Positions 1 to 12,088 of a stretch of DNA of 64,000 bases are shown here, one piece after another. The first letter of the stretch is position 1, and each line of letters begins with the position of its first letter. Made by a program: the position numbers and the translations under genes. Below the pieces are notes generated by a model. The model was given only the letters and a program-made list of their open reading frames with translations. It did no database searches and had not been told where the DNA came from. Source of the stretch: Euryodendron excelsum (lineage: Eukaryota; Streptophyta; Magnoliopsida; Ericales; Pentaphylacaceae); the NCBI GenBank assembly GCA_033060915.1, contig CM065383.1:13647501-13711500 (forward strand), in the 5' to 3' direction.

Positions 1-3000
1 CTGAGTCCAATGCAATTTCTATGTCCTACAAAGCAAACGTGGCCAACAAACACACAAGTGGATCTCAAGTCTTTGCTTTGAATATTTATCGATAAGCATA
101 AATTTTGAGAAGTACACACATTAACTTGATTACAAATCTCAATATTAAATGTTGTTTTAATAACTATTGTGCATTACCATAACTAACAGTCTATCAATCA
201 TCCGCTAATCTTCGAAATTGAATCGTGATTTATTTTTCAAATACTATTATAAGATGGTTTGTTTAAACTTTAATTACAGCGGAAAAAGCTGCTATGCAAG
301 TGTTTACTACATTGTTGTATTGTTTATAATACACGCTTATTCTTTAGTATTTTTCAGTTAGCTTTATTCTCTCAAAACCTTCCTATTAAAAATCATAACT
401 TTCATATATCAAAATTGCCTATGTTGTCTATATATATATATATAGAATAAATACATAATGGTCTTTGAATTTACTTCAAAAGGCACAATTTCAGATTTCT
501 CTGTAAAAGCATTACCGTTTTTTTTTGTTTGGCGTTTTTAAAATGCCAGATCGTTTTTAATGAAAAAGAAACAGTTAAAAAAAACGCGAATGCACTTGTG
601 TCCAAGCATTGTTTTTCATAATCACATAATTACAAAAATGGTATCTGAAAATTACATTTTTCATCCTGTCTACTCAAAATAATTTAGGATAGCCCATTGC
701 AAGAAAATTGGTGGCAAAATTGCAATTTTTTTTTGTTTTGGGTTAAAAAATTGTTGTTGTTTCAATACAAACAAGTGCTGAAAACTTCCCAAAAAAAATC
801 TTACCATCTATTTGGGGTTTAAAATAACAAAAGTAAAAAAAAAAAAAAAGAAGAAGAAAAGGAACAATCAAATATAAATTACATAATGTATATGGGGTTT
901 GATTTTAGGCTTTCTAGAACAGAGCTCAACCCAAATCTTGGGCCCCAACCCAAAGAATGTATGCCCAAATTCCTCCATTCTCTTGATTATGGAAAACAAC
1001 TTCTATTTTAAAATCCGGGAAGTTATTTTCCAAAATTTATCTACTTTCTCGGAAATGTTTTTCTTAAATTTTTAGATTTTTATGCAAAACAATTTGTCAA
1101 AATTTGCATTTTCTTGAAATTCATTCACAACACCCCCCCACTCCAAAGAGGATACAAATTGAAAATGTGCTCAACAACTTGCAAACAACGTTGGTTCTAA
1201 TGTTAATCAGAAAAGCTTGCTTGTTGATTCCAACTTCCAAGATTCTTGCAAAGAAGAGTTTGAATTTTTATCCATGATTTTCTTTGTCTCCAGGGCAAGT
1301 AAAATAAATTCCTTCTGAAATTTTCAACGGCTATATTGCCAGCTTTCTTCATGACAACAGTTATATAGCATCTTTGCTGTCCACTTGTTCCTCCAATCCT
1401 GTGGGCCTGTTTGTTAGATCAAGTTCTCTTATTCCTTCCAATCCTCAGGCTTTAGTCTAGCCTGGCCCATGCTTTAATTTACTTCTTTTCTAACAATATT
1501 CCAATCTCAAGTTCAAGCCCAGGATGGCCCACCCCGGCCCATTAATTTCAACCTTGCAAACGAACCTAAGCCCGGAGCATTTCCGGGGGACTAGCCTCCT
1601 TCCTTCTTACTTGACTTACATTTGAGATTCCAGCAGTTTGTGACTACCCAAGTCAGCCCATCGAAGGATTAGATAAATTATGATATTCAACCAGCAGTTT
1701 TTATTTATTTATTTATGATAATTAGGTGTAGAAAAAGGTGAGCCTGACTAGGATTGCGTGATTCTAATTTGGTCCATGATTACTAGAAAATTTTTTAGAT
1801 TTAACCACCCCCAGAGTGAACCAAATCTAGAAGCCTTTACCGTTGTTTGTTAATTATTCTTATTATTATTTTGGTAAGTAACCTTGTTAAGCCAATTAGT
1901 GGTTATGCACCTAATTATATTCACATTCTTTGAACATCCAAGGTGGCATTGTTGACCTGAGGAAATTTTTTCCCATAGCTTTATACTAATATATATATAT
2001 ATATATATATGAACACTATGATGTGCAATCCAAGGGTAAGCTTCCACCCCAAGGGTATTACTTGCAGTCAAGGCAATAGTAGCATGAGAATTTTAGAGCT
2101 TAAATGGGTGCAGATTAGTTGATGGTTCACATATATATATATATATATATATATCTTCCAAGTTAAAACCAAGGGATAACAACAGAGCAGTCCATCTTTC
2201 TATTGAGTAAAGACCTCCAAATGGTCAAAAAAGCAAAACTTAGCTTAACTTGAAAGTATTAATAAGCTGAATTGTCTTAACAATGCCACATTCACATTGC
2301 CATGCCATGTCATGTACCACCATATTAGATGCAGTGCAGTGCCCAAAAAGCTTATATATGCACCATTGTCTTCGGATCTAAGACACCTGAAAGAGCAATC
2401 TAGAGAAACACTTTTAATACTATCGAAAATCCACACTGACAAGGGCAGAGATGGCTGTGCCAATCGACCACCACGTGTTCGAAAAAACGATTAAAGATAA
2501 CCTAAGACGAGCAATCAAAACCTTAAACCAATAAAGCTAGAGCGTTAACCATGTGCTAAAGCAAGAGGAAGCATAGAGGATGCAACAACGACAGCTTGTA
2601 ATCTGTAGAAACAAAACAAAAAAAAAAAAATGAAAAAATGAAAGACATGAAACGAAGGAACGTTGGAACGCCACATCCCCACTTGTCCTCCATCCACATA
2701 TCTTGTACGTTTTCCAAGTTTTTTAATCATAAATTATGTGTTAATTAACAGTAATTTAAGTCCGGAATCTTTAATTATATTTAAAACCCTTCAACAGCAC
2801 TGCTAATTAGCTTTTTGGGAAGATTTTTTGCTTTAAAGTATTGGAACCATGGAGAACCATCTTTACTTTATTTTTTTTGTTGTTGAGGTGTTGTGTGGAC
2901 TTTTCACCTTTAATGAAAGTGATAACCTGGGGCTTCCCTTCCAATAGCAAAGATGAATAGCCCCTCTTTTTAGTGGATTTCTTTTTAAGCATTTGACTAT

Positions 3001-4440
3001 CATCTTTTTCACCAATGGGTTTAGAAACTTTAGATGTGGATTATGTTGATTACTCTCTCCCCACTTTGTACTAATCACGCGCGCCAGGGGCAAATCTTAC
3101 CATCTTATTTAATTGCGTTTACTTGTCGTTCAACGATTGGACAGTGGCTGGCAATGCGCTCACGGGTTTCAATAATCGGACTTTTAACCTTGGAGCTTAG
3201 GACACCTAAGTCATAACCTACCTAGATAATGACCCAAAATTAAGGCTTAAATCGAGGGCTGTTGAAAACTAAGTTAAAAAAATAAAAATTTTGGGTTAGC
3301 TTGCTCATATGTCATGCGTGGATTAGAGTTTGTAATTGCAAGAAAATGGGCTCGGTATTAGAGGAGAGAGTGTAAAGAATGAGTATGTGGGATTGGTATT
3401 GGAGGAGGGAAACATGGAAGGAAACTGTGTGTGGCATTATACAAGAACACAAACAAATTTGACTGCAGAGCATAAGAGACCCTGGGGGTGATGACAATAT
3501 ATATACAAATATAAATATATAGGACATTGATTAGCCATCTCGGAATCTAAAGGCACGCACATCCCTGTCCATGCAGCTTTATGTATGTACAGTTATTGCT
3601 CATATAGCAGGTATATGTCCTACACTAACTACATGAGAAAGGGACTTATGCAACGGGAGTCTAGCACCTGTAAAACCCATCTTAGGCCTGTGAATCTTTT
3701 CGAAATTCCATTGTTTCACAACAAGCAAACACGTGCTAACCGCATATGAGAATGTAAGCCACTGATCAGGATTGCAAAATGGGTTAGGAAAGTTCCTTGT
3801 TTGGCAGAGAAATCAAGAGAGGAATTAGTAATATAATGGTCATGTTTCCTCTTAAAGATTATGTTGATGTTCACTTTAAACGAACATTAACAATGGTGAG
3901 GTTCAATTAAGATTGGCTGTCAACTAAACAAAAGGAAGAAGTGGGTAATGGTTGAATGTGTTTAATATTTCATCACAGTATGATTTAGAGATGCAAGGCC
4001 AATTAGCTTGAAGATTACTCTGGACCACGGCATACCCTACTCCAAAGAGCTAGAACTGAACTAAAGAAATATTGGTTTCTAAATGCGTTTAGGTAATACA
4101 TGATTCAACACAATGAAGGAGATAATTCTGATTAGCCAAGCTTAAGGGATCAAAATCCAATGCCCAATGGCTGTCTAGCATCTAATGAGGAGTTGGAAGA
4201 TGGGAAACAAGGGCTCGAGTTGTCGGTATAAACATGACACCCATTAGTTTAAGCTTTTAGTAGTAATCTGCTTTAGTCCAATAAAGGTGATTAACCTCCT
4301 AAACAACTCAAAAGCATATGAGGGAATCCTTCCCATGCCATGCGCATCTTCCTCTCAACCCATCTTTCCTGATCCTTAATTTAATAACTCCAAAGTGAAG
4401 GGACACAATCAAACTTAATTAATTTGCCAGATTAGCAGAA

Positions 4441-4466
4441 TCTCTCTCTCTCTCTCTCTCTCTCAT
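4441..4466. repeat. (TC)n microsatellite
   Basis: This is an uninterrupted TC run of 26 bases ahead of an AT-rich stretch with no recognised gene. Confidence 0.9.
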
Positions 4467-5134
4467 CCTTATCCCTTCTTACCACCTTTCCCTTTAATCT
4501 AGTTAAACTTAGTAAACTTAAGCCTCGGGCTTATCCTTCTTTTGCTTAAGATGAAAACAACTTGATATAGAAATAAATAACCCTTCTTCTAGATGGCTCT
4601 TTACCTAGAGAGTGAAGAAAGCTATGCCACTAAGTCCATAGTTGAAACCATAATAAAGAAGTATTGCACTCAAAAATCGAACCCGATTCAAGGCGGCCTC
4701 TCTTTGCCAGCTGATCTGACAACTTCATGCCCTCCTAACACTACTACCCTCTCTCTGACAAACAGTGATCGTCATTCGTCCAAACGGGTCCTAATTGGTT
4801 GTCGAGCACCATCCACGTGTCGGGATAGACTATACCTTATATGGGAAAAGGTTGCAAAACTTGCACTGTTTTGCTTCTTTCAAATTGCTAATAATATAGA
4901 AAAGCTTGTAATGGTCTCATGAACTGAGAATCCCAACACATATCACGCAAGCTAGCCCGCTCACATTATCTTGAATTCTCTCCAAAGGATGGTAACAAAA
5001 CTAGCAACTTTGTAGTAACTTCTGAAGAAATGAAAGAAGTGGGTTTATTGAGATAAATCACATAACACAAGTGAAAAATGAGAAGATGAGGAAAATTTTT
5101 GAATCTCTCTCAGAGCACCATGTCATTCCACCCA

Positions 5135-5322
5135 TTGGCAGACCCAGGGGTACAACTCCTCCAAACCTTCAAAAAATTCTATGCTATAGATTTTTAGGTA
5201 ATTACAATCAAATATAATTTATTAATCCTCCCAAAATTCAAGAAATTTTACATTGATCCCTACAAAATTTAAAATGTTTTACTTCGGCCTCCCTCGACAC
5301 AAATCTTGAGCCCACCACTAAT
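5135..5322. mobile_element. Degraded CAGTGGCGGA-ended MITE (hAT-like)
   Basis: The left side reads TTGGCAGACCCAGGGG and the right side TTGAGCCCACCACTA, which are inverted versions of one another. They match the ends of the better preserved element at 15980-16274. The interior is AT-rich and has no open frame. I could not find a clear target-site duplication, so the limits are approximate and the class is inferred from the related copy. Confidence 0.45.
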
Positions 5323-8300
5323 TTCGCTTCTTTGTCTCACAATCCAGTACACAAAAAATTTGAATTCTTCTCGGAGCACCATGTTATTCTGCCTCTTTCT
5401 TTCACAGTCAAGTACGTCATCAGCTAGGCAAGCCTCGAACACACTTGTCCAACCTATCTTACAAGAAAATAACCCACTACATTATGAGACGAAGAAAAAT
5501 GATGGTTTGTGCAGCTAAAGGACCGAATAATTTGTCCATAAGGAACCCAAGTTCAAAGAACTTACTTTTAAACTTTACAGGGGATAATATGATAATATCT
5601 GATGTCACCTTATCCTTATGCAATGTGCATTACAGCATATTACCATATCAAGATCTATGAACAATGAGAAGGGCCATTTTGGTTAACTTGTAAGTTGTAC
5701 TATTATTACCATGGATTGTCTGTATGTATATGTAAACGGGTGTATATATATTGGCGGCTTACCGTTAACTCGTTGGTGTACCGTGAGTGAAGGCGTGTGA
5801 GAGTCCTCATTGGCAGGCAGGTCCAAGACAGCCCATATCTATCGGGAATGTTACACGTGGATGGATAGAATATGTGGTCCCCTCCCTTAGTAATGGGGTT
5901 GTGACAAGTGTAAAAGTTTTTTTTCTGTTGCAACCCATGTGCCTTTCCTTGGCGTGGAAGCTGTCTCTATCACTTTCTTTAGAAGAAGCTCTTTTGATTA
6001 ACTCGGCTCAAGCTTCAGCTCGAGCCATCCTCCGATCTTGAAGATAATATTTTCGTGTTGTGATTTTAATATTCATCACGGAGATATTATGTTTTTGTAA
6101 TTATGCTATGGCCACTATGATTTTAATTTTTACAAAATGAATTCTATATATGACTCTCTAAATATTGAGGTCATAATTGGCATCACATGGATGTAAATAT
6201 CACACGTAATAATTTTTTGTACCTTGGGCTTCTTACTTTCTACTAGAAACCCCAAATGCAAACGTGTTTCACAACCATTGTGTACTCATTTACCATATAA
6301 TCTAAAGAATCATGTGTGGTAATAACAAAATAACTCAATATTTTGAGTCCTTTTATTGGAGCAGATATGGGGTATTAATAAATGGATAGGATCAGATTTA
6401 AAAACAAGATACAATAACTCGCTCCAAACCCACCCTTGCTATACATACTTTAATATATATATATATATATATGTACACATTAAAATATAAATATTATAAT
6501 TTTTTTCTTATTTTTGTGTATTTACCCCTTGCTTCGCTCATAATGTGTTTGAAAAAATTATTAACATAAAAGTGGTGTGATTAGACAGGACAAATGTAGA
6601 AAGAGTTAAATGAGACAAGCCGGGTACTGAGAAATAAGTCACCATAGTGGGACAGAGATGGAATAGGTGTTCCCAACTCAAATTCGTACCATTGTCAGCC
6701 CTAATTACGTGCCATCAACCAGATTTACCATCGTAATTGATGATGTCCGAATATAAATTAGCTCTAAAATAGCTGTATTGTTAGGGCAGCTTTGTCTTTT
6801 ATCGTGATAATATTTCGTGTCTTGACAAAATTCTTCTTGATTAGACTTCTTCAGAAAAGGCGTTTCTATCAACGCAACAAAAAATATTCCCTGAGAATAG
6901 GTTTACCCAAGTGAAAAACGAAAGCAATTTCTAAATGTCCAATCTAATACTAACTTTCAATCGTAGACAAATTTTCATTAAAATCTACGCAAGCTAAATG
7001 ACATGTAGGGATGCACTTAGGGCACAGGGGTGGGCTAACTTCACTTTATTGCCTAACTACCACCCATAATGTCTACGAAATCATTAGAACTATAAGAAAC
7101 AAAGAGAGTACAAGATTACCATAATAACGGCATCTACAAACATTCTCAAATTGACAAATTTCACTTATACTTACCTTATCCAAAGAGTCCAAAAAGGTTA
7201 CGAAACTCCAGCCACATAGGGGTTGCAGTGCAAAAGACTACTAATGGAGCCCGAAATCACCCATCGGGGCAATTTTAGTGCTATTTGGCCTTTAGCTTCT
7301 TCTTTTTCATCGTCAATGCACAATGGCGTGTACCTGTAAATAATTTCAAAGTGGAAAGATAACTGCTACTAACAGCTGCGATTATAGGTTATTTGCCAGT
7401 TAATGCATGTTACATTAGTTAAATTCTACCATCAGTTGATAAAATCTAACTAATGTAATATCTATCAATCGAAGAGTGACCCATAATTACGACTGTAGAT
7501 AACATTCTCCAAGTAAAAATGGTGATGAGTGATTCATAATAATTTCACATGGAATACGAGGGTACCTTGCTATACTTACAACACATATTGCATTCAAGGC
7601 AAAATGATGGCTTTGTACTTGCCACTCTAATGTACTGTGTTTTGGCAGGTTGTGCCGGTTGTAATGAATTGGAGCCAAGTGTCCATATGGTCTCATGAAT
7701 TTGTCCCCTTGAGGCTGACTAGCTATTGCTAACCCCTCTGTACGCCTACAAAGTGGAAACAACACAGCCATTTTTCTCTTCGCCTTGGGTCTTTTCTAAA
7801 CTTTTGATATTGAGTTTTCTTTGCAGCAATTGTTGGTCCATTTCAACAACTCGAAACTCTTTTTTTTTTTTGTCCTTTTTTTTTTAAATCAAAGGACAGA
7901 CAAAGTGGGCATGCTTTTCTTTGTCCACTCGCATTAGTATATTTGATGGGTGAAGCCCCAGCCACGTACATCCCACTTCACTGCACCCTTTCCTTTTTTA
8001 ATATAAAACTAAAGAAGAGAGAGAGCGGGTGGGGGAGAAGTATAAGAGAAAGTGAGGAAAAAATAAAAGAACCGAAAGAATATTTCATTTGAAAATTTTG
8101 TCATGAATTAATTGACAAAATAAAGACAAATAGATATTTTTCAAAGGTTTTCTCTTCCTACTTTGACTCCTTGGCCGCTTTAGACATAGGACTTGTCCAA
8201 TCTGGGGAAAATCCACTCTAGTCCTCCACTACTATCTCCATTATTTTTCACTGTTTCGGAACTAGAACATTGAACCCCATGAGTGATGTTATACCTAGAA

Positions 8301-10240
8301 AAATTTTATACTGTCATTTCATTTCAAATCAGAACATTTGATATTTTGATTTATAATTAAAAAATATTACTATTACATCATTTTGATTAAAATTATAAAC
8401 GAGTCGAGTCGAACTGAATAACAGATTATTCAACCCTAATTTGAAAAACTTAACAAGTTTAAAAATATGTTCAAGTTTAGTTTAAAAAATTTAACGAGTT
8501 TCAAAATAATTTAAACTTTATTTGTTTATCCATCCAATCACATGTAACTTTTGATTTTTTTTTATATAATCCTATGGTACATATATCCTTATCAAGCTTA
8601 GTTCAAACTGAGATAAAAAAAATTAAAAAAACTAATGAATTTTAAAATGTATTTAAATTTATCTTGTTTACATAATAAATTGATTTGAAATAGACTTTTA
8701 AATAGCCAAACACAAGTCAAGCTTAAATAGCTTGATTCCTTTTTACAGCGTAAGTAGCATGGTTCGCTTTTTACAGCCCTAATTTGTGCTGTGGTCTTCA
8801 CAAGAATTATGTAAAAATAAAATTTTCGAAACCGAATTCATAGTGATCGTTGTCTCGATTCTAGCATAAACAGTGCTCTAATCACATGTAATGACATGGA
8901 TTTTTGCTCAAGACAAATTTTGGTTTTAAATGGGGGTATTCCCCATTTCTGTGATGTAAGAGCTTAGGTAAGATTTCAAGAATCCTCGGCTGTCAATATT
9001 TGCCATCAAAACCAATCAAAATGCAGTGAATGCTAGAAGTTTTCTCACTATTTAACCCATCTCGAGCCAAGTGATACGAAAGCCATAGCTAAAAGCTTAA
9101 AAGGGAGAGAAGAGTGGCTTGCTTGGCTGGTAGCCATAGAAAGAGGAGAATTACCAACTAATTGGACAGCAAAAGTGACTTCCCACGTCCAAATCCATAG
9201 GCCAACCGTACCATTTGTTTAATGACTTCGAGGTGGTCAGGTTTGGGATCCCCAACCCTCTTTGCATATGGTTTACTGTTCACACCAAAATGACCCTGCC
9301 TTGCTTTATGATTTACCCAATTAGGAAAGCCAGAACCAACAATCCTTCCCTAGGCTGGAATGGTTTGCTGCCAGAAGCTCTATATATAGAGTCAAGAAAT
9401 GCAGCTAATCAATATAATGTTTTTCATGTTTATCTATCTACAACCATCCAAACCCAATTCTCTTTCACATTTGCCAAAATTTTGACTACTTTTAAGGAGA
9501 TCAAGAGTTTGATTCCCCCTCCCCACATTTTCTTCCTAGCTTAAATCCTCTCTCCTTTGTTATTCCTTTCGATGTACTCAAAAAATAAAAAAAAAATTCT
9601 CTTCAACATTTTTCATTGTGATTAGCACACCTCACACTCCCTCCATTATTTCAAGATTTCCTAATTTGCCACTTGTACTTGATTTTGGACACGTGTGATG
9701 TCCATAATTTGTGAATAATTTGGATGTTTGTTGGATATGATGGTCATTTGTGAGGACATTTTAAGTAGCTGATTGGCTTGTAGAGTCACCATCACCAAAT
9801 TTTCACAAATTCAATTGGTGAGTGATTAAATTTTGGAGATAAAGTTGAACTTGTAGATCATTATGATCCTACATTTGGTGGATAGTAGCCATTATGGGGT
9901 TTGATTCCGACACACCAGGAGTTGTAGGCACACAAGAAATCGCTACACTCTTAACCATATTAACTTAATCACGCCTCACCAAATCAGACAGTTTGCAAAA
10001 AGTAGTGCTACACAAATAAATAGGTTCTCTACACAATTATTATACAGCATGACATGACTTATTGTGATCCAATCATTTAAATTTATAAGGCCCTTCAATA
10101 CAGGTCATGAAGGTCATGATTGTAGGAATACCATTTTCCCATCTCTCGGGGATAAGTTTATACACAAAAAATTCTAAGGATTTAGCATTTTTCCAATTGA
10201 ACATGTTTGACAGTTCTTTCAAGTTCATGGCCGATATTTA

Positions 10241-10324
10241 CTTAATTTCTCAAGCAAGTGGCATTATTGATAATTACATCCACTTTTCTTAATTTCTCAA
10301 ATGAGTGGCATTCTTGATAATTAC
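10241..10324 (+). repeat. 37-bp promoter repeat, two copies 47 bp apart
   Basis: Copy 1 (10241-10277) and copy 2 (10288-10324) both run from CTTAATTTCTCAA to GATAATTAC and differ at only a few positions. They lie about 190-275 bp ahead of the HD-Zip start codon. Each contains TAATTA, the homeodomain core, and copy 1 has ATTATTG, close to half of the HD-Zip I pseudopalindrome. A role as an autoregulatory element is an inference. Confidence 0.7.
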
Positions 10325-10355
10325 GGAAACATCAAGGCTTAATTTGGGTCGCTTC

Positions 10356-10437
10356 CTTTATAAATAAAGTCTTCCATGGACTCCCCAGTCTTAAGACACC
10401 AAGCTCCTTAGTCTTCACTCCAGCTTTATAAATAAAG
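10356..10437 (+). promoter_or_regulatory. Duplicated TATA box of the HD-Zip gene
   Basis: The identical 14-mer CTTTATAAATAAAG occurs at 10356-10369 and 10424-10437, giving two TATAAATA boxes 68 bp apart (10359-10366 and 10427-10434). The downstream box lies about 80 bp ahead of the ATG at 10516, which would give a leader of roughly 50-60 nt. The upstream one would add 68 nt. Which box is used cannot be told from sequence. Confidence 0.65.
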
Positions 10438-10515
10438 ACTATGTTGTTCTAGTTTCCTAAGACATCCACTTCCATACCAGATAAAAATACCACTTTAGAG
10501 AGAGAAAGAACCAGC

Positions 10516-11021
10516 ATGAATCCTCAGGTTGAAGACCAAATGGCACTCATCTCTCAGTTCTATCCTGGGATATACAACCAAGTGGTACCTCAACAAGGTT
10601 AGTACATGAAACCCATGATCTGTTTCATGCATGCATTTGGGTTCTCATGTACTTGTTGCTTCTAACAATAGTTTCTTAACATAGAGCTCCAACGATTATG
10701 TTCAGGAGAGGCAAAGCCGCGACGGCGGCGGAAGAAGAGCAAAGGCGAGGCTAGCTCCGGAGGGGGGGCTCGGAAGAGGAAGCTCACTGAAGAACAAGTC
10801 AGTCTCCTTGAAATGAGCTTTGGAGATGAACATAAACTTGAGTCTGAGAGAAAGGACCGACTGGCTTCTGAACTGGGTTTGGATCCACGCCAAGTGGCTG
10901 TTTGGTTTCAGAACAGAAGGGCTCGATGGAAGTGTAAGAAGCTGGAGGAGGAATATTCCAAGTTGAAGACCGAACATGATAGCACAGTGGTCGAGAAATG
11001 CCGGCTGGAAACGGAGGTCCA

Positions 11022-11056
<35 letters not shown>

Positions 11057-12088
11057 CGCGCGCACACACGCACACAAAGGGGGAACAATTATATATCACA
11101 CTTACCTGAAGTAGTTTCTAACTACCTGTTTGGGAACAGAGAAACCATAGGAAAAGAAATGACTACTCTCCTTTTTGTTGGAGAAAATATGGAAACGGAG
11201 GTCAGGTTGGGGATGGAATGTCTTTTGTCAGCTTCCAAGTTTTATTTCCTCTTCCTGTGATTTTTCAGCAATCATACAGCTTTATTTTAAGTCACATCTG
11301 TTTCTTTGTTTTTGTTCTCCTGTTTTACTCAGTGTCTTTGATTATAATTTTTTGTATACTGTTCATATTCAAGTCTTTGTTTTATGGGTATAATTAATCT
11401 ATTTTTAACATATGTTAGGGCTAGTCATTTTCTGTAAAGAAATTTAAGTTCAACCCATCGAGACACTTATCCATTACACAGAATATTTCGTACACCATGT
11501 TTGGACATGCAGGGGCTCTGGGCTCCAAGAAAGCCAAGCTATGTAGCCTGGTTTGCTTCTGAAAAGATAAGAATCATATAGCAACCAAACACAAAGTTCT
11601 GACAAGAAATAGGAGACTGCCACCCCATTAGACAGCAAAAGGGTCCACAAGTTACTACTCACAAAGGGTCCGTACATAGTTGTTTAAGGTTAGCTAGTGT
11701 TGGAGCCATGGCCTACTGGTGGTGCAGCACATGGCATTTCATCCCACGTGGGACTCGGCACATTTTCACACCCACCACTTCATGTTCCCTATTAAATTCC
11801 TAACCCCAAAGATTTAGAAAGCCAAATCTAGTAATTACCACAATCTTATAGCAAATGACTGGTTTATAGGTGTTGAAGCTCAAGGAGCAGCTTTCCGAGG
11901 CAGAAAAGGAGATACAGAGGCTGTCAGAGAGATCCGACGGGGTATCAAGCAACAGCCCGACTTCGTCGTTCTCGATGGAAGCCATGGAGCCAGTGTTTCC
12001 GGAGGAGTTTGGGATGGAAGGATTTTTTTATGTGCCAGAAAACAATTACATTCATGGCATGGAATGGTTTAATCTGTATGATATGTAA
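10516..12088 (+). CDS. HB40: HD-Zip class I homeobox-leucine zipper transcription factor (ATHB21/40/53 clade)
   Basis: This is a nuclear DNA-binding protein of 203 aa. Coding exons are 10516-10597, 10706-11016 and 11870-12088. Every junction is GT-AG and the frame closes at TAA. The N-terminus ([18 protein letters not shown], then VVPQQGGEAKP across the first intron) is the signature of the ATHB21/40/53 clade. A basic stretch (RRRRKK, residues 33-38) precedes the homeodomain at about 48-107, with the helix 3 motif [10 protein letters not shown] at 94-103. The leucine zipper follows in register (L107, L114, T121, L128, L135, A142, L149), and intron 2 falls inside it. The acidic, aromatic C-terminus ([10 protein letters not shown]) resembles the clade's activation tail. 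In Arabidopsis these genes act downstream of BRANCHED1 and raise ABA in buds; that role is inferred here. Neighbouring genes support HB40/HB53 orthology. The protein could be the co-orthologue of both. Confidence 0.93.
11023..11080 (+). repeat. Compound (CT)n(CA)n(CG)n microsatellite at a splice donor
   Basis: Starting only a few bases after the exon 2 donor (GT at 11017), a CT run passes into CACACA, then GCGCGCGC, then CACACA. Alternating purine-pyrimidine DNA covers about 11040-11078. It lies wholly in intron 2 of the HD-Zip gene. Confidence 0.9.
11742..11753. promoter_or_regulatory. 12-bp palindromic G-box in HD-Zip intron 2
   Basis: TCCCACGTGGGA is a perfect 12-bp palindrome centred on the CACGTG core, the preferred site of G-group bZIP proteins such as GBF1. 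It sits 117 bp before the exon 3 acceptor. Function is inferred from the motif only. Confidence 0.5.

Larger units (their letters stand above)
1..10200. other. Gene-free AT-rich spacer
   Basis: I see no convincing coding exon in this stretch. The open frames present are short, contain no recognisable domain and overlap microsatellites. It holds TA runs near 1988-2010, 2131-2155 and 6452-6472, a CT run at 4441-4466, poly-A/poly-T tracts, and a degraded CAGTGGCGGA-type repeat at about 5135-5322. Around 8400-8740 there is an AT-rich stretch with recurring AACAAGTTTAAA-like words that reappear at several other places in the window, so it is probably an old dispersed repeat. Small exons of an unrecognised gene cannot be excluded. 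Confidence 0.6.

Noticed and set aside
4593..4922. A 109-codon open frame on the + strand beginning MALYLESEE
   Set aside because: It has no recognisable domain or neighbouring exon, codon use is not distinctive, and open frames of this size occur by chance in such a long spacer.
7487..7771. A 94-codon open frame on the minus strand
   Set aside because: No domain, no matching exons nearby and no homologue that I can name.
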